DNA of 64,000 nt from Strongylocentrotus droebachiensis (taxonomy: Eukaryota; Echinodermata; Echinoidea; Camarodonta; Strongylocentrotidae). Every line of letters begins with the position of its first letter. The first letter of the stretch is position 1. The notes under the pieces are model-generated. The model had not been told where the DNA came from and did not search any database. It saw only the letters and a list, made by a program, of their open reading frames with translations. Position numbers and translations under genes: made by a program. The stretch lies in NCBI GenBank assembly GCA_035222895.1, contig JAVYIG010002197.1:1-64000 (forward strand). The letters are read 5' to 3'. This document shows positions 1 to 13,165 of the stretch, piece after piece.

Positions 1-773
1 ATCACAGAATAAAATTATCTAGATTACTTTTTAACTTTCATGATTAGAGGTAAACAATCCCCCCCCCCCCCCCCCCCCCCACACACTTTTTTGCACCTAG
101 ACAATTTTTTATCTATTACACAGCCACACTTCTTTCTTTTGACAAAGTTTGGTGCATGGGCTTGATGGTAAAATCGGCAGAGCTTTGGGGTCTATTTCAG
201 GGCTCTGCATGGGGGCTTAATCTTATTGCTACAAACTTGTGTAAACTTACGGGCTTGACTGGAGATTATTTCGAGACAGGCTCATTGCCTAATATTAAAT
301 AATATTGAAAATAGATAATAATGATAAATAATATCACTTATTGTTTTTATAGATCGGAATTGTTTAAATTATTGAATGGTTTATTAAAATAAATACTGAA
401 CCTGGCAGCCCGTATAGGCACAATTACATCCAGTTTACAAGATAAAAAACAATTTCACTTGCACATCGACTTTGTAATGATTATTGTACAATGTGAAACA
501 TTCAAAATTATAACAATACGGCAATTAAAGTAATCAAGTTACTGCACAACAAAAGGAAACAAAGAGAAATAGTGGCAAATGAGTTTTAAAAATATAAAAC
601 GACAGGACGAAACGCAGCTATTTCAGCGTCGTCATTAACATGTATAATGTCTGAACGGGCAATTCAGGAAGATAACAAAATAATTGTTGTATCTCAGGTA
701 TTTTGAAATAGATAACTGATGAAATATGTAAATCCAAGACGTGTAGCAAAAATATAATTTTCAGCTACAATGA
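1..773. other. intergenic, no gene seen
   Basis: AT-rich unique-looking sequence with a poly-C run near its start. No ORF above about 60 codons and no RNA gene structure is visible. It lies upstream of the first RECK-like exon and its ownership is unknown. Confidence 0.5.
59..80. repeat. poly-C run
   Basis: An uninterrupted run of 22 C residues. It is the longest homopolymer I counted in the window and one of only four long C runs, against fourteen long G runs on this strand. Confidence 0.95.
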
Positions 774-2283
774 TATAGGCCTATCAGAGGTGGCGCTCCC
801 GGTGAGGGAGGGGGGGGGGGGGCAGGTGGCACACTTTTTCAAGTACCCAAAAAGTGCCCCTATTAATGTGTTAAAGTGCCCCCTCCCCTTTCCACCTCTG
901 ATATGTGCCCATTTCATTTTGTAACGTAACCTCTTCCTTCGACAAGTTCCCATTTTCCTTTGCAATAAGTGTCCGTTTTCCATTCTCATAAAATCTTAGA
1001 ATTGCCCCTTCCCCTTTTAATAACTACCCCTTTTTAACTCGGATAAGCGCACCTTATGTTTTCGCATGTGCCCTCTTTCGTTTCTAATAAGTGCCCCTTT
1101 TCCTTATGATAAGTGCCCCATCCCCTTCTCATAAATGCCCCTTTTCACCTATGAAAATAGTCTCTTTTCAGTCTCATACTAGTGCCCCTTTTCATCTCTA
1201 GTAAATGACCCTATTCAATGTTCAGAGACACTCGTTTTATTTTGACAAGTGCCCCTTTTCTATCTGAATAGTGCTCTTTTCATCTCTAATAACAGGCCCT
1301 TTTATTTTGACACGTGCCCCTTGTCCTTCCTAATAAATGCTCTTTTCCTTCTAATAAGTGCCCCTTCCCCTTTTAATAAAAGCCCCCTTTCACCTCCAAT
1401 AAATACCCCTATTAAAATCTGATCGGTGCCCCTATTCTTTCAACAAATGCACATTTCCCTTTATCATTAGTGCCCCTTTTTCATTCTCATAAGTGCCTCT
1501 TTTCATAATGGTCAGTGCCTCTTTTCAGATGCAATAAGTGCCCCTTTTCACCTCTGATGATTACCCTTTTAACAATGATACGTGCCCCTTATTCCTTTAT
1601 TATAAGGAACCTATCCCTTTTTCATAAATGTCCCTCTTCACTTCTTATAAATGCCCCTATCAAAACCTGATGGTTGCCTCTTTTCCGTCGACAAAAGCCC
1701 ATTTCCCATTCTCATAAGTGCCTTTTTCATCCCCGGTGAGTGCCTCTGTTTTAGGTCTAAGAAGTGCCCCATTTTCACCTCTGATAATTACCCTTTGTAG
1801 TTTGACACGTGCTCCCTAATGTCCCCAAAGCTCGCTCGCATTTATAGATGTTATAATTATATTACTTATCAAACGTCTTTTCAGTCTTCTGTTATGAGAA
1901 TGTGCTTATAACCCCATCAAGATGGGGTTTTTCCTCTTTATGAGATGTAATTTTTCGCACTGAGACCTCACAAATCTTAAATTTTTCCTCGTTCGCTTTG
2001 CTCGCTCGCAAATGATTTTCAGGCCATCACACCCAACTGCAAAGGTATAATATATTATACAATGTATAAAGAGAAACAAAATATTGAAATCATCCCTGAT
2101 AATGTAATCACATTATAGGGGTATATACCAATGTCTAAAAAATGGTATATCTTCGTTTTGAGATTTCCCTTTGTAGGTGCCTTTTCTTTCTTTTTTTAAA
2201 ATATTTTTATAGAAAGTGCCCTTTTTTGTTGGTGCCCCCTCCCCCACTTTGAAAGTCGCTCCGCCGCCTCTGAGGCCTATATA
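774..2283. mobile_element. TIR element filled with degenerate minisatellite
   Basis: The left end reads TATAGGCCTATCAGAGGTGG. The reverse complement of the right end (2262-2283) reads TATATAGGCCTCAGAGGCGG, so the two form an imperfect terminal inverted repeat of about 20 bp. Both ends abut TATA-like sequence, compatible with a TA-type target duplication. The interior is mostly a degraded tandem array of 'aagtgcccctttt' units (about 800-1815), followed by about 400 bp of AT-rich DNA and a last array-like stretch near 2215-2250. There is no transposase ORF, so this is a non-autonomous element. The family is not identified. Confidence 0.6.
800..1815. repeat. degenerate 'AAGTGCCCCTTTT' minisatellite
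   Basis: Some 25-30 imperfect units of about 30-40 bp carry the core 'ataagtgccccttttcacctct'-like words, each diverged by substitutions and small indels. The length variation and heavy divergence indicate an old array. It is carried inside the TIR element at 774-2283. Its antisense 74-codon ORF at 765-989 is a low-complexity by-product and not a gene. Confidence 0.75.
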
Positions 2284-2368
2284 ATTTCTTTTGTATTTTA
2301 TCCTCAGCGGCTCTTAATTTATATTTTGTTAGTTTTGTTCCTGTCTTCATCTTCTTCTCGCCCTCTGT

Positions 2369-2617
2369 TCATCTTCCTCCCTTTTTTTCTCTCTCTCTCG
2401 CTTTCTGCCTCTGTCTCTCTTCTTTTTTTGTCTTTTGTGTCATGTTCTCTCTTTATCTTTATTCTCCCTTTCTACTTATCTCCCAGCGCTGTCTCTCTCT
2501 CCCCCTTTTTTCTCTCTCTCTCTCTCCACTAACACAAACAAACCATGAAACACACACTATCTCTCTCTCTCTCTCTCCTTCTCTCTCTCTCTCTCTCTAT
2601 CTCTCTCTGTGTCATAT
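2369..2617. repeat. CT-rich polypyrimidine microsatellite
   Basis: About 250 bp of almost pure pyrimidine on the + strand, with several (CT)n blocks, the cleanest around 2511-2528 and 2560-2610. The Ser/Leu-rich 60-70 codon ORFs across it are translations of the repeat. Confidence 0.9.
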
Positions 2618-2639
2618 CCTTACCTATCGTGAATAATAT

Positions 2640-4099
2640 TTACCAATATACATTTCCATTAAATTGCAATGAATGGATGAATGGTGCATATCATAGACTT
2701 TAACAAATCATGATGTATCATCGCCAAAAGTCATTTTTTTCCCTTACATTTATTTTTAACATCGACGGTCATGATTTACAATCATGCATGCATGTGTTCT
2801 GTGCGGGTGGTCTTGAACTTAAAGAAAACATCGAATCTAGAGGAATTGTAAACAATCTGATAAATAAATCGTTTGTTTGCGTTCATTCCGTATTTAGCTT
2901 ATATGAGTGAGAGTCAATGTACATATAGCTTATAGTTATAGGCCTATATACCGACAACTCTGTCATGTTCAGGGGCGCAATTACACTAGAGGGCTGATTC
3001 CATTCGGTTATTCAGATAACTTCAGAAAAATTCATATTTAATGCTGCAAAGTTTATCAATAAATTGAACATTGAAGTGACTATATAGGGTCAAATTCAAA
3101 TCTTGTGATGAATGGGCGGGACGGGTGGGGGGGGGGGGGGTAGAGGTATGAGAGGAAAGCTGGGAGACAGCTCAGAAAGTTAACTGAAGACGAGGACCAA
3201 CCGACAAATGAACGATGAAAGAAGATCAATAAAGAAAAGATAAGACGATTTCAAGGACAGTGACTGTCCATCACCGCTCACCACGACAATAGCTCCAATA
3301 CAATAGAGGTGACGGGCGAACGGAAAGGGTCTTGCAATTAGTACCACGGTACTTTAAATCGGGTAGGAGGGGCTAAAGGGCTTATTGCGAATAATGATGA
3401 GCAAAACAGATAGCCAGAGGATTGACCGTTAGCTGACCGGCTTTAGTTGTTCCCTTTCTTTCGTCAAGCTACGACGATCAAAAATTGAATAGCGGATCGA
3501 GGATGTACTCAGTCGATCGCCATTGTTAGGTGCCTCTGTCCAAGCTGTAGTTATGTACACATCATCATCGTCATTGATGTCCTATGAAAGAAAAGAAAAA
3601 TAAAGAACAGACTAGCAAAGAAAAGACGACTCGAAAAATCCGCCAATGCCAGCTCCCTTCTATAATTATAAGCGCGCGCATAGAGTCGCATGTCCCATTT
3701 TCTCGTTGAGTGCGAGCCATTTATTACAAATAAATTGGTAATAAAAACACTATAAACTACGGGCGTAAAGTCTGGGGTTAATTGATGATAAAACACTGAT
3801 GCGGGGAAAAACTGACAGTATTAATCACACGAAAGCTAAGAAAAATAACTGTCAATATATCTGCACGTGCGTCGTTCAGTAGGCTATTTGAGTTACCCAT
3901 GTAAGAGTGCTCATGAGGTCAGTAAAAGCTTTTTTCCGTCAATCAATTTCATTTGGGGTTTGGAAAGAGAGAATAGTCGACTGTCAATCATACATTCATA
4001 TACTCGGAAACACGCACAGTAAAGAGGGCATAAAAAAGGTGTTATTGGCAAATGTTGAAATTTTTATGGTTTCACAAAGAGATTTAATCGGCGTATTAA
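2640..4099. other. upstream region, no gene recognised
   Basis: Unique-looking DNA with a poly-G run at 3127-3140 and a slightly more CpG-containing stretch from about 3280 to 3560. Short ORFs here (66-81 codons) lack recognisable motifs. It could hold distal promoter elements of the RECK-like gene, but nothing specific can be assigned. Confidence 0.4.
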
Positions 4100-4453
4100 T
4101 TGGCTAGCGATAACAGAGGAACACCACCAATTGCATTTCGAGGGCGGAGTTTACCTTTCGCACGCTCGGGTCGGCCAGCGGACTCCAGTGGCAGCGAGAG
4201 ATTGCCCTCCTTCTTCACGTCACACCGCAAAACGGTAGCTTATGCCATGAGCGATACTGTGTATGCTGCATGAACGCACATTATCAAAATTTCAATTGAG
4301 CATTCATACATGTGTATTATAACAGTGCGGAGACTTATGTGATCATTCCGTAGCAGACGTCGTTTGATATATAGAAACTTGACTTTCCTTTTTCGGATAT
4401 CTAACAATGTGAGGCATCTTTTGATTGACTGATTATCAAGAGGACCAGTTGAA
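4100..4453 (+). promoter_or_regulatory. RECK: probable promoter / 5' UTR of RECK-like gene
   Basis: The 350 bp before the proposed initiator ATG contains a local rise in GC and CpG (about 4138-4250) in otherwise AT-rich DNA. It carries an ACGTCA word inside 'ttcacgtcacacc' and an AT-rich 'gatatatagaaac' segment about 85 bp before the ATG. I cannot place the transcription start from sequence alone. The call rests on position and base composition. Confidence 0.3.
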
Positions 4454-4502
4454 ATGATTGTCTGGATAACTTTACTGTTGCTTCCCTTGGCTATATCGCA
4501 AG
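4454..4502 (+). CDS. RECK: RECK-like protein, exon 1 (signal peptide)
   Basis: The ATG at 4454 opens MIVWITLLLLPLAISQ, a compact signal peptide with a hydrophobic core and a small-residue end. This is expected for RECK, which enters the secretory pathway and is GPI-anchored at the cell surface. The exon ends one base into a codon at a strong donor (CAAG|GTAAGT). This phase-1 end matches the next exon, whose first two bases complete a GAT (Asp) codon. ATG context is gaaATGA. Alone, 16 residues cannot identify a gene; the assignment depends on the matching phase and the RECK-type cysteine exons at 15686 and 50102. A different upstream first exon remains possible. Confidence 0.7.
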
Positions 4503-7500
4503 GTAAGTTGTATTTTTAACGAGAAGTGGAGAGAAGTTGGAAAGTTTGTTGTGAGCGAGAGGGAGAGGGATGTCGTGGTACTTTTGTAGCGGGCTGGTCT
4601 GGGCGCTCAGCGCTCAATGAACCGCTGTGGCGGTAAAGTATTTTGACATTGATTGAACATGTTTCTCTTTCTTGCGTTAAATCTTACACCCCGATCCATT
4701 GCCTCATACATTTTCTATCAACAATTGTTACTGCTCCGGTTGCACTTTTCTTTATCAAACACAATTGTCTTCTTACAGCTAGCTGTTGCTTGATTGACTT
4801 GTTTTAATTTTGAAACAGACACCGATCTAATTCTGTATGATGTTCATAATATATACTACTACTAGCTAGTATTCTTTCTTAACAGAATGAAACAATACTG
4901 CATAATTATTATATGTGTTTTTTGCAAGTATAGATTACATGCTAGATGTCATTGTAATAAGATTATCTTTTATTGAGAGTCTAGTACATGTATGTAGATA
5001 TAGATATAGACCTTTACATTCAACTCTGTTTTAGCATCAGAATTGTAAATCGCAATGTTAATACTAGTCAGTGTTAGTATTTAATAGTAGCCTATTTTTC
5101 AAAGGACTAGAAACGACATCAACACTTTGTTGATCTAGTAATCCTGAACTGAAAAAAACATTTAATCTCAATTTTCAAACCCATTCCTCAAACTTATTTT
5201 TAAACTGGACAAATGAAGCAATTCACATTCAAGTTCAACCAATTCTTTGAAAAAAAAATCAGAGCTGTAATCTGTGGAATAGGGGAGGCATGGATATCAT
5301 CACCGGGCCAGTGCTCGCTGCTTTAATAGCAGTCCGCCCATTCTGTAAAACGAGCTCTTTATGTTTGGTATCATGGAATCCAGCTGTGACAAAATGGCCC
5401 GCAGTCTTTAGGGTGAATTGGAAAGAAATTACAGAACTGGTAGGGGGTCCTGACAAGTCTGTCTGCCAGGTCGACTCAACTTTCAAAATAAATGCTTTGC
5501 CCAGAAAAAAAACATAACAGGGAAAACGATGATAACATGGGGAGCTGTGAACTTGTAGGGTGTGAAAGTTTGTTTTAGCGCATTCTTGGAGTTATCCTTG
5601 AAACAGAGACATGAGGAGGAAGGAAGAGAGAGAGAGGAGAGTGAGAGAGAGAGGGTAGGTGAGATATCACAGAGCAAAGAATACAGAGGAGGGATGTTGT
5701 CAACTACATGCACTCTAAGATAAGAAAATAGAGCATGAATGCTTCTATTGTGTAGGTGAAATCTTGTTTAAATATGGTGATATATATACATGTATATTGT
5801 TGCTTGGGTACTTATGATGTACTTTGAAATATCAGTATTTTCATTTGTTTGTTTCTGATGATGAAGTTCAATGAAATAGGCCTACAGTTTGGTTGTAGGA
5901 ATGACTGATACTATAAACTATAAACATGTGTATCTCATACATACTGAATGATTTTAATCACAAACATGCAATTTTTTTGCCAATGATTTGAATGACTTTT
6001 TGAAAATTAATGACAGAAAAAATAATTTTGAAAGCAAGTCCAATGCCAGGAGGAATGTATTCTACAATGATTCTTCAATTGAATTAATTATTTTAATCTA
6101 TATTCTGAAAATATATCTTTCTCTGGGATAATCTAGTTCATAATGTATATTTAGAATCAAGGATACATATTTCTTCTGTACAATGGTTGGAGAGCAGGGA
6201 AGAAAATGATAAAGGAATATCAATTAACGAAATGATATGGACAATTGAATAAAATGCAAGAAAATGCACTAAATTGCAGGTCTTTGATATTTTACGTACA
6301 AGAAGAAGATATGCACAGTTGGAAAATCTCTTTGTGAAGCATTTTGCAGCTGAAAGAAAAGGAGAGCTATAGACCTGATTAAATTTGATTTCAGAAGCCC
6401 CATGTAAATACAAATACACTGTATATATATCCAATTCTCATTCAAACTGAGACAAAATATTTTATTATGTTTTATGACAATTCAAATTTAAACATATGGA
6501 GTTGGAAAATTAAAGAAACATACCAAGTATGAACAACAAAATAATCGTTTATTTGATTCTTTTGGTTTGCAGAAACATATTTATGATGATGAACAATCCT
6601 TTCAAGTGGTGTAATTCTTTAGACAGTAATTGTACAGTTTGTTCATCCTAGACTCTAGTTGAGGGCTCTCGCTTATTTTTTAATTCAGTTGCAAGCCAAT
6701 TTCTTGGGTTACCAAGTTCCAGTGGTCATTTCCACTGAACTACACACAATTCATATGCAAGGTTTGAAATAATCAAAATCAAATACAGAGAAAACTTTTG
6801 TGTTGCAATTTGAAATTTGGGCAACAAAGGCTGGACTTTTAGTCTTTCAGATTGCCATAATGACTTTAGGTGGTCAATGGCAACCCAGGCAATTGGTAAA
6901 TTCAACCCTTGGTTTAGAATACCACAGGCTTTATCACATACTGCATGCATACACATGTACAATGTACCTCACGACTCGACACCATGCTCGTGGCGGGCAT
7001 TGCACTAGCAGCTAGAGCTTGAGCTGTTACCTGGCCGAAGTTTGCACAGGCGAAAGTGCACAGGGTTGCCGAGGGAAGCTAGGCTACACAAGCTTACCGT
7101 AGCTCCAGGCTGGGGGCTGCTGCAGCCATCCAAAGCTAACAATGGCGCTGAAGTGAAGGCAGTTGGTTCTCCTCATGAATGTTTATCCTAAAGATTAGTG
7201 CTCCAGCACATGAGGTTAATGCATGCATAATTAGATTGATTAACACTGGCGTCCAGATTGACAATACACTACTCTCTTTCCCTGGTCATACCAAACTTTC
7301 CCTCCACAAAAGGTAGCCCTTGTTGTTATATTTGATGTTTGTGTTTAGATCAAATCTGCAGTGTACAATAACTGAATTGCTAACTGATGCGGTGCTACTA
7401 GCCTGTAATACTGTATGTACCTCGATCAGAATAGATATAATACAATGTAATATGTAATGTGGAGGGAGTGTCATTAAGGATGCTAAATTTATGAAATGAA

Positions 7501-8107
7501 TATTGTTTAATGTTCTGTTGCTTCTATGCAAAAAATAGATTAACAAAAACTTGCACATGATTCATGTCTTAGGAAACGAACAAGATTGTAGCTCAAAAAA
7601 TATACTGCAAAAAAAAAAAGTTAATAAGGTTGTGTAAACAGTTAAATACCTTTGCTATCTTATTGTAGTGTCTCATCTTAAGCATATGATTTTGTTGCAA
7701 ACCATTTCTTTGAATAATTGTGCAAATGTACACAATTAAGTCAAATACACTGTATTTTCAATTTAACAGCCATACAATTATTTTAAAAGCAGTGAAAACA
7801 TGCTGTACTGAATTGATGATGTACACTGTACAGGGAAATGAAAAGACAACATCACCAGCTTCTCCCAGTTATGAATATTTATTGGATTTCCATAGGGCCA
7901 TTCTTTGGGTTTAATGAGGCCCGGTCCCTGCGGTTGGTTGGTAGAACCACAGACTGCAGAGGTTACTGTAAAGCGTTTGACCAAAAGTTTGATAGCTTTG
8001 AGTTTGAACTTCATTATGAGATGGAAACAACTCAAACAAGAGAATTGTATCAAGGTCCTCTATAACCTCTACAGTCTAGGCTCTACTCTCAGATTGGGCT
8101 TTATAAT

Positions 8108-8400
8108 GGAGAGATATGGAAGGGTTTAAGGGGAGAGGGAAAGGGAGAGGAGAGAGGGGGAGGGGAGGGAGGAGGAGAAAGAGGGAGAGGGGAGGGAGGA
8201 GGAGAAAGAGGGAGAGGGGAAGGAGAGAGGGAATGGATAGAGAAGAGAAATGGAGAAGGGAGAAGGGGAATGTAGAGTGTGACAGGGTTTAGGGAGAGGG
8301 GAAGGGAAAGCGGAAAAGGAGACAGAAGGGGGAGGGGGAAGGGGAAGGGGATAAATGAAGAGGAGCAAGGGAGAGGGGAGAGGGAGGGGATGGTACTAGG
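8108..8400. repeat. GGGA/GA-rich purine tract
   Basis: Nearly 300 bp of purine on the + strand, made of irregular GGGGA, GGGAGA and GGAGGAG words with a local repeat ('gaggagaaagagggagagggga' twice near 8168-8222). The Pro/Leu/Ser-rich antisense ORF of 131 codons over it is a low-complexity artefact. Such tracts can form triplex DNA. Confidence 0.85.
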
Positions 8401-8409
8401 GAGGGGTAC

Positions 8410-8880
8410 AGGGGTCAATAGAGGGTCCTTGAACTTGGATCTTATTGTAAGAATGGAAGTTGGACCTCTAATCGTCCTTGGCACAAAACATATCATGGGA
8501 GGGGAGGATTGGGTGCTGTGGAAAATTGGGGGGGGGGGGGTGGGGGTGGGGGTAGTAGTGAGTCAATGAACTTGAACTTCACGAGGAAGCTGGTAGCCTT
8601 GTCAGCCCTTACATGTAGCTCAAAGTAGGTAAATCATTAGGGGAATGGGGAGGGGATTTATATACAGGGTATTAGCTGAGGTCAATGAACTTGGTCCTGC
8701 TGCAAAAGGAAGTGGGTAATTATTTTTCTTTTTGGACTCTGTCATCTCTTACCTCAAAAATGATAAATTGATCTTGTGAGGGGGGGGGGGGCAAAGAATA
8801 GAGTAATGGGTTATTAAACCTGGACTTTGGTGCCAAAAGGAAGTGGGTAGTTAGGTCCTTATTGTTCTCTTGTCAGCTAC
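8410..8880. repeat. degenerate tandem repeat, about 150-bp unit
   Basis: A motif of the form 'tgaacttgg.ctt....gcaaaaggaagtgggtag...ggtcctta' recurs near 8430, 8570, 8685 and 8815, separated by G-rich runs including pure G runs at 8528-8540 and 8780-8791. The copies are clearly related but much diverged, so this is an old local duplication series with no coding potential. Confidence 0.55.
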
Positions 8881-10980
8881 ATGTATATGAGCGTGCACAA
8901 TATAAATGATTGTATTATGTGTTGACATTTTGATTTACATGTACCTGTAGGCTTATTAATTTCATATTGTTGATTTGAGTGGGGATGGTGCTGATGTACA
9001 TGCAAATGATGCTACATCTAAGTACATGTATGCACCAGGAGAAATGTGTGAATGAATGTTTTGGGTTTAAGAATTCAAAAGACCTATTTTTTCAAGTCAG
9101 GCTGAGTTAAGTTTACCAGGTATTGAGATTTGACTAATTTAAAACTACTTTTCTGAAAGTGCATTTAATCTCTATATATATGCAAGTAATATTTGCCTTT
9201 ATTGAAAGCTTAATTATTGCAGGTCTATAAATATGTATATAGTTTCCATATTCTTGCTTGTCAAACAGTCCTGCCTAACATTATTCCTACATGACCTATA
9301 TCATGAGTTGTAATATCAATTTCCACATCATTCTCACATGTGAAGATCACCTCACTGTAAATGTCTTGTTTCCCTGTTTGATTAACAGGTCATTGTGACA
9401 TAGGCCTAGATTTTTCATGATTTCATGAAACATACAAAAATAATAATTTCCTTCTCCAAATCAAGGTTTGTTGTTTCAAATTGTACATTTGTCAATAGAG
9501 TGAGTTGACTGCACCTGCATCATGTTTCTTCTACACGTAGATGACTGTCATCCTTTGCCCCATCAGTCCATCACTACTCACTACCCAATTTTTGGTTTAG
9601 TAAACACAGCAACTTTGTAATACTATTATATTGTAATCATTTCATCTTACTATCTTACATTATAATCCAGTTCCGAACATCCAATAGACATGATCACTGA
9701 ATTCTGTATTTTTTTGGAAGGAATGTCTTTTTTATAAACTATAATCATTTTGAATTTTCTACATGTTTTTACTGGGGGGGGGGGTTGAAAGGAAATTTCT
9801 ATCAATCATTCTTAGTTTCTGTAGCTACATGTTGCTCATAACACGACACAACCACAAAGAGCTATTGATGGGAGCCTTGAATCAAACTTGAGAAAAACAG
9901 GTTGGGGCTTGGCAAATGGGATGTCGTCTCTATAACAGGTCTATTTTCCTCATTCCCTGTAACAATCCACCAGTTGACAAAGTAAATAATCAAAGTTCAG
10001 TCCAACTTGCACAGGTGTGATAGGATGCCAAATATGGACGGAGTATGATATTGATATTAAAATATGGCCCAAACTTCCTGTCTTCACAGCTTGAGCGCTA
10101 GTGTGCCAGCGCTTCTATTCCCCCCGCTCCATTACTCCCTTTCAAGTCAAGAACCTTGAAGGACAATAGGCACAGGGAGACCTATCTTGGAATACAGCAT
10201 TTGAAACGGAGCCCAGAAAAACAGAAACATGTGTAATTTGTCATATATACCACTCCCACTCACTATGTAGTCTGTATGGTATACTTGCTTGAAGTTGCTT
10301 CATACATTCACAGAACAATGAATCTTGTCTTTGGGTCAAAAACATTTGCCAATAATAAATATTAATGAATAAACTTGACCCTCTATGATAAGTTTTTAGA
10401 GACAAATCTCATAAATTTCATTAAAATAGAGACAGGAAATCAATGTTTGTGTAGGCCTATATTACAATGACCTGTCAAAATCAACATGAAATCAACAATC
10501 ATCAATTATGGGAGAGATAGGGGATGTAATCAGCAATAATGGGAGAGATAAGGAACATTATTAAATGGTTATGTTTTTGTTGATAACAATTATGTATGGT
10601 TGTCATCTCAACTACTCAGAAACAAAGAGTTCATTTTGGATCGCAAAATGGGTGATCCCGACAAATAAATGTTCAAGGCTTTATCTATAAAGAATACAGG
10701 GTTATGGTTAGGATTATGATTGTATTGTTGTTATGTTTATGTTTAGGGTTAGGTAAAGTGTTAGATCAAGAGTTGAAGTTCTAATTTTGCTAGTGTTAGA
10801 AATTGGCCATGTTGCAGTCATTGTAGGAGCATGTAGAACCTGCAAGTGAGATGAATAAATCAGCAATTGATAGTAGGCTTTCTCTGAATCAGAAGTTCTT
10901 GTTTGCCATGAGGCGAGAGCTCCTCTCGCACTCACTTGGTAAACGGAGACAATGTTTGAGCAACTGGTGCTTGGGAGACT

Positions 10981-11263
10981 GGGTTAACGTGACAAGATGC
11001 TGTTTCCAAGGTGATCTCTGTGGATGAGGGGAAGATGGGATGATCTTGGGGTCCAGTGTGGAGTAGGGAGATTGGCGGGAGGGGGGGGGGGGATAATGAG
11101 AGAAATAGAGGGAAAAGGGTATGGAGTAGGAAAATGGGAGGGGGTGAGGGTGAGGGAAGAAAGGGTTAACATGACAAGATGGCAAGATGCTGTTTCCAAG
11201 GTGAGGTGATCTCTGTGGAATGTGGATGGGGGAAGATGGGAGGATCTTGAGCTCCGATGTGAG
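10981..11263. repeat. two-copy direct duplication
   Basis: The segment from 'ggttaac.tgacaagatgctg' through 'gtgatctctgtgga' and 'ggggaagatggga.gatcttg' occurs at 10981-11062 and again at 11163-11263. Small insertions separate the copies. Between them lies a G-rich stretch including a 12-G run at 11081-11092. Antisense ORFs across it are repeat by-products. Confidence 0.75.
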
Positions 11264-12212
11264 GAGGATAGGATTGGGATGAGGGAGGTTGCTAAGAAGG
11301 ATTGCCCCCTTTGGTTTCACGAGCCGGGCATATGGGGGATGTCGTACTAATTATGAAATATGTCTTGTTTAGCATAATATAAGTTAGATTGAGTTGATTT
11401 ATCTATTTATCTGTAACACACTTTAATTTTTTGAATAACATTGTGTAATCGTGGTGCTGCCATCCCGCCTTTTATTTTGTGTAAGGACAGCGCTTCACTT
11501 AAGCACCACTGCGCGTAGAAACAAAGTATTACTTCTTTGCCACTAATTTTATCTTGTGTATCTAATAGTGAAATTGTATCGTATTATACCAGCAATAATT
11601 AAATTAACATTTACACTCAATTCGAACCAAGCATGAACTGGTTTATGTCTTTATTGTGTAATTGATTAGATGAAATGCTGGCACACAATAACTTTATCCT
11701 TGGGAAATAAAAGAGCAGTGAAATTGCAAATGTACCAGCAATACTCAATGAATGACATTTAATTAATCAAACCAAGCATAAACTGCGTTTTATGTTTTGA
11801 TTATTAAGACAAATTCCTGACACGTAAGTGATGCAATGCCCAAACACTTAAAGTTTATAAGGTAATTTTTCATATTTTTACTGGTGATTATTAGAATGTA
11901 AAACAAGACAAGTTCTTAGTAAAGCATGCAAGTTATTTGTACTGCAAGTTCTATGGCTCGATAATGTAGGTAGAATTGCATGACATAACAGCACATGGTG
12001 TATTAATGCAAGAAGATTTTGTATTCTTTAAAATGTCCAACCATCATATTAATATTAATAATGATAATAATAATAATAATAATAGTTACATTATATTGCA
12101 CACCATCTCAGGAGATGTTCAAAGGGCCTACAGATTACTGTTATTATCTTGGCTTTAGCCAAGCTGCTCTCAAAGCATTCAAGGAATAAATCCTTACCCA
12201 ATGCCCATTTAC

Positions 12213-12426
12213 TACTCTCTTAAAAAAAAAGAGTGAATTTCCACTCTATTTTCACATTCTTGGGAGTGACGTCCGTGATCACTTGTTTAGGAGTGAAAAT
12301 CGATTGATTTTAGAGTGCTCTCTAAGAAAAAAGAGTGAATGTTCACTCTATTTTCACTCCATTTTCACTCTCCAGAGGAGTGACGTCCGTGATTTTGAAA
12401 ATTCACTCTTTTTTTTTAAGAGAGTA
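12213..12426. mobile_element. foldback MITE, 'CTCTCTTAAAAAAAAAGAGTG' ends
   Basis: The left end TACTCTCTTAAAAAAAAAGA is mirrored by the right end, whose reverse complement is TACTCTCTTAAAAAAAAAGA followed by GTGAATTT. This gives a near-perfect inverted repeat of about 28 bp. TA lies at both borders, as in Tc1/mariner-type insertions. Inside, 'GAGTGACGTCCGTGAT' occurs twice and 'AGAGTGAAT.TTCACTCTATTTTCAC' words repeat, so the element can fold extensively. No coding capacity. Confidence 0.8.
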
Positions 12427-12732
12427 CATTTGGGTGGAGAGTGGCAAATGTATATATATTCATTCATTCATTAGAATGTTACCAGGGTTTTTAGGGACAA
12501 AAGAAATTGAAAGAAATACATATTCATTATTAAACTTGTCCATTTAGAAAATGTAGATTAAGTAGGACCCCTCCACCTCACTAACCTCACACACCCACAC
12601 ACCTCCCATTCCCACACCCACCCCAAAACACACACCCTAACATTTAGGCAAGCAGGCACAAGTGTCTTATTAATACCTAACCAAATGTACTTCCTGCCTA
12701 CATATTACATTGTATCTGACTTTTTAAAAATA

Positions 12733-12990
12733 TCATATTATATCAGCATGTACACTTATGAATATGAATACCAATGCCATGCTCATTGACTAACATGTCT
12801 ACTCAGCCAGCAAACATTGGAATGGCCGGTACTGTCAACCATTGTACATACATATGCAGTATTAACAAAATACATGTACAATGTCATATTACATTAGCAT
12901 GTGCACTTATGAATATGAATACCAATGCCTTGCTCATTCACTAACACGTCTACTCAGCTATAGCAAACATCGGAATGGCCGGTACCGTTA
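12733..12990. repeat. direct duplication, about 107-bp unit, 151-bp offset
   Basis: Segments 12733-12839 and 12884-12990 are about 85-90% alike, sharing 'cacttatgaatatgaatacc' and 'ggaatggccggtac'. About 44 bp lies between them. No coding content. It looks like a simple tandem duplication in intron 1. Confidence 0.8.
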
Positions 12991-13126
12991 TCTGGGCGAG
13001 GCGAACGTAGCTGGCATTCCGTTGGGGGTATTAAGAGATAGTGTGACATTTGTTCTGTATGAACTTGAGTCCCATCTCAGTCTGATGTGCTGCTGATAAC
13101 ATGGGACTATTAGATTACCCCCTTTG

Positions 13127-13165
13127 TGAGAATCAGACAGACAGACAGACAGACAAGACAGATGG
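13127..13165. repeat. short (CAGA)n microsatellite
   Basis: Roughly six CAGA units (agacagacagacagacagac) ending in degenerate copies. Confidence 0.8.
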
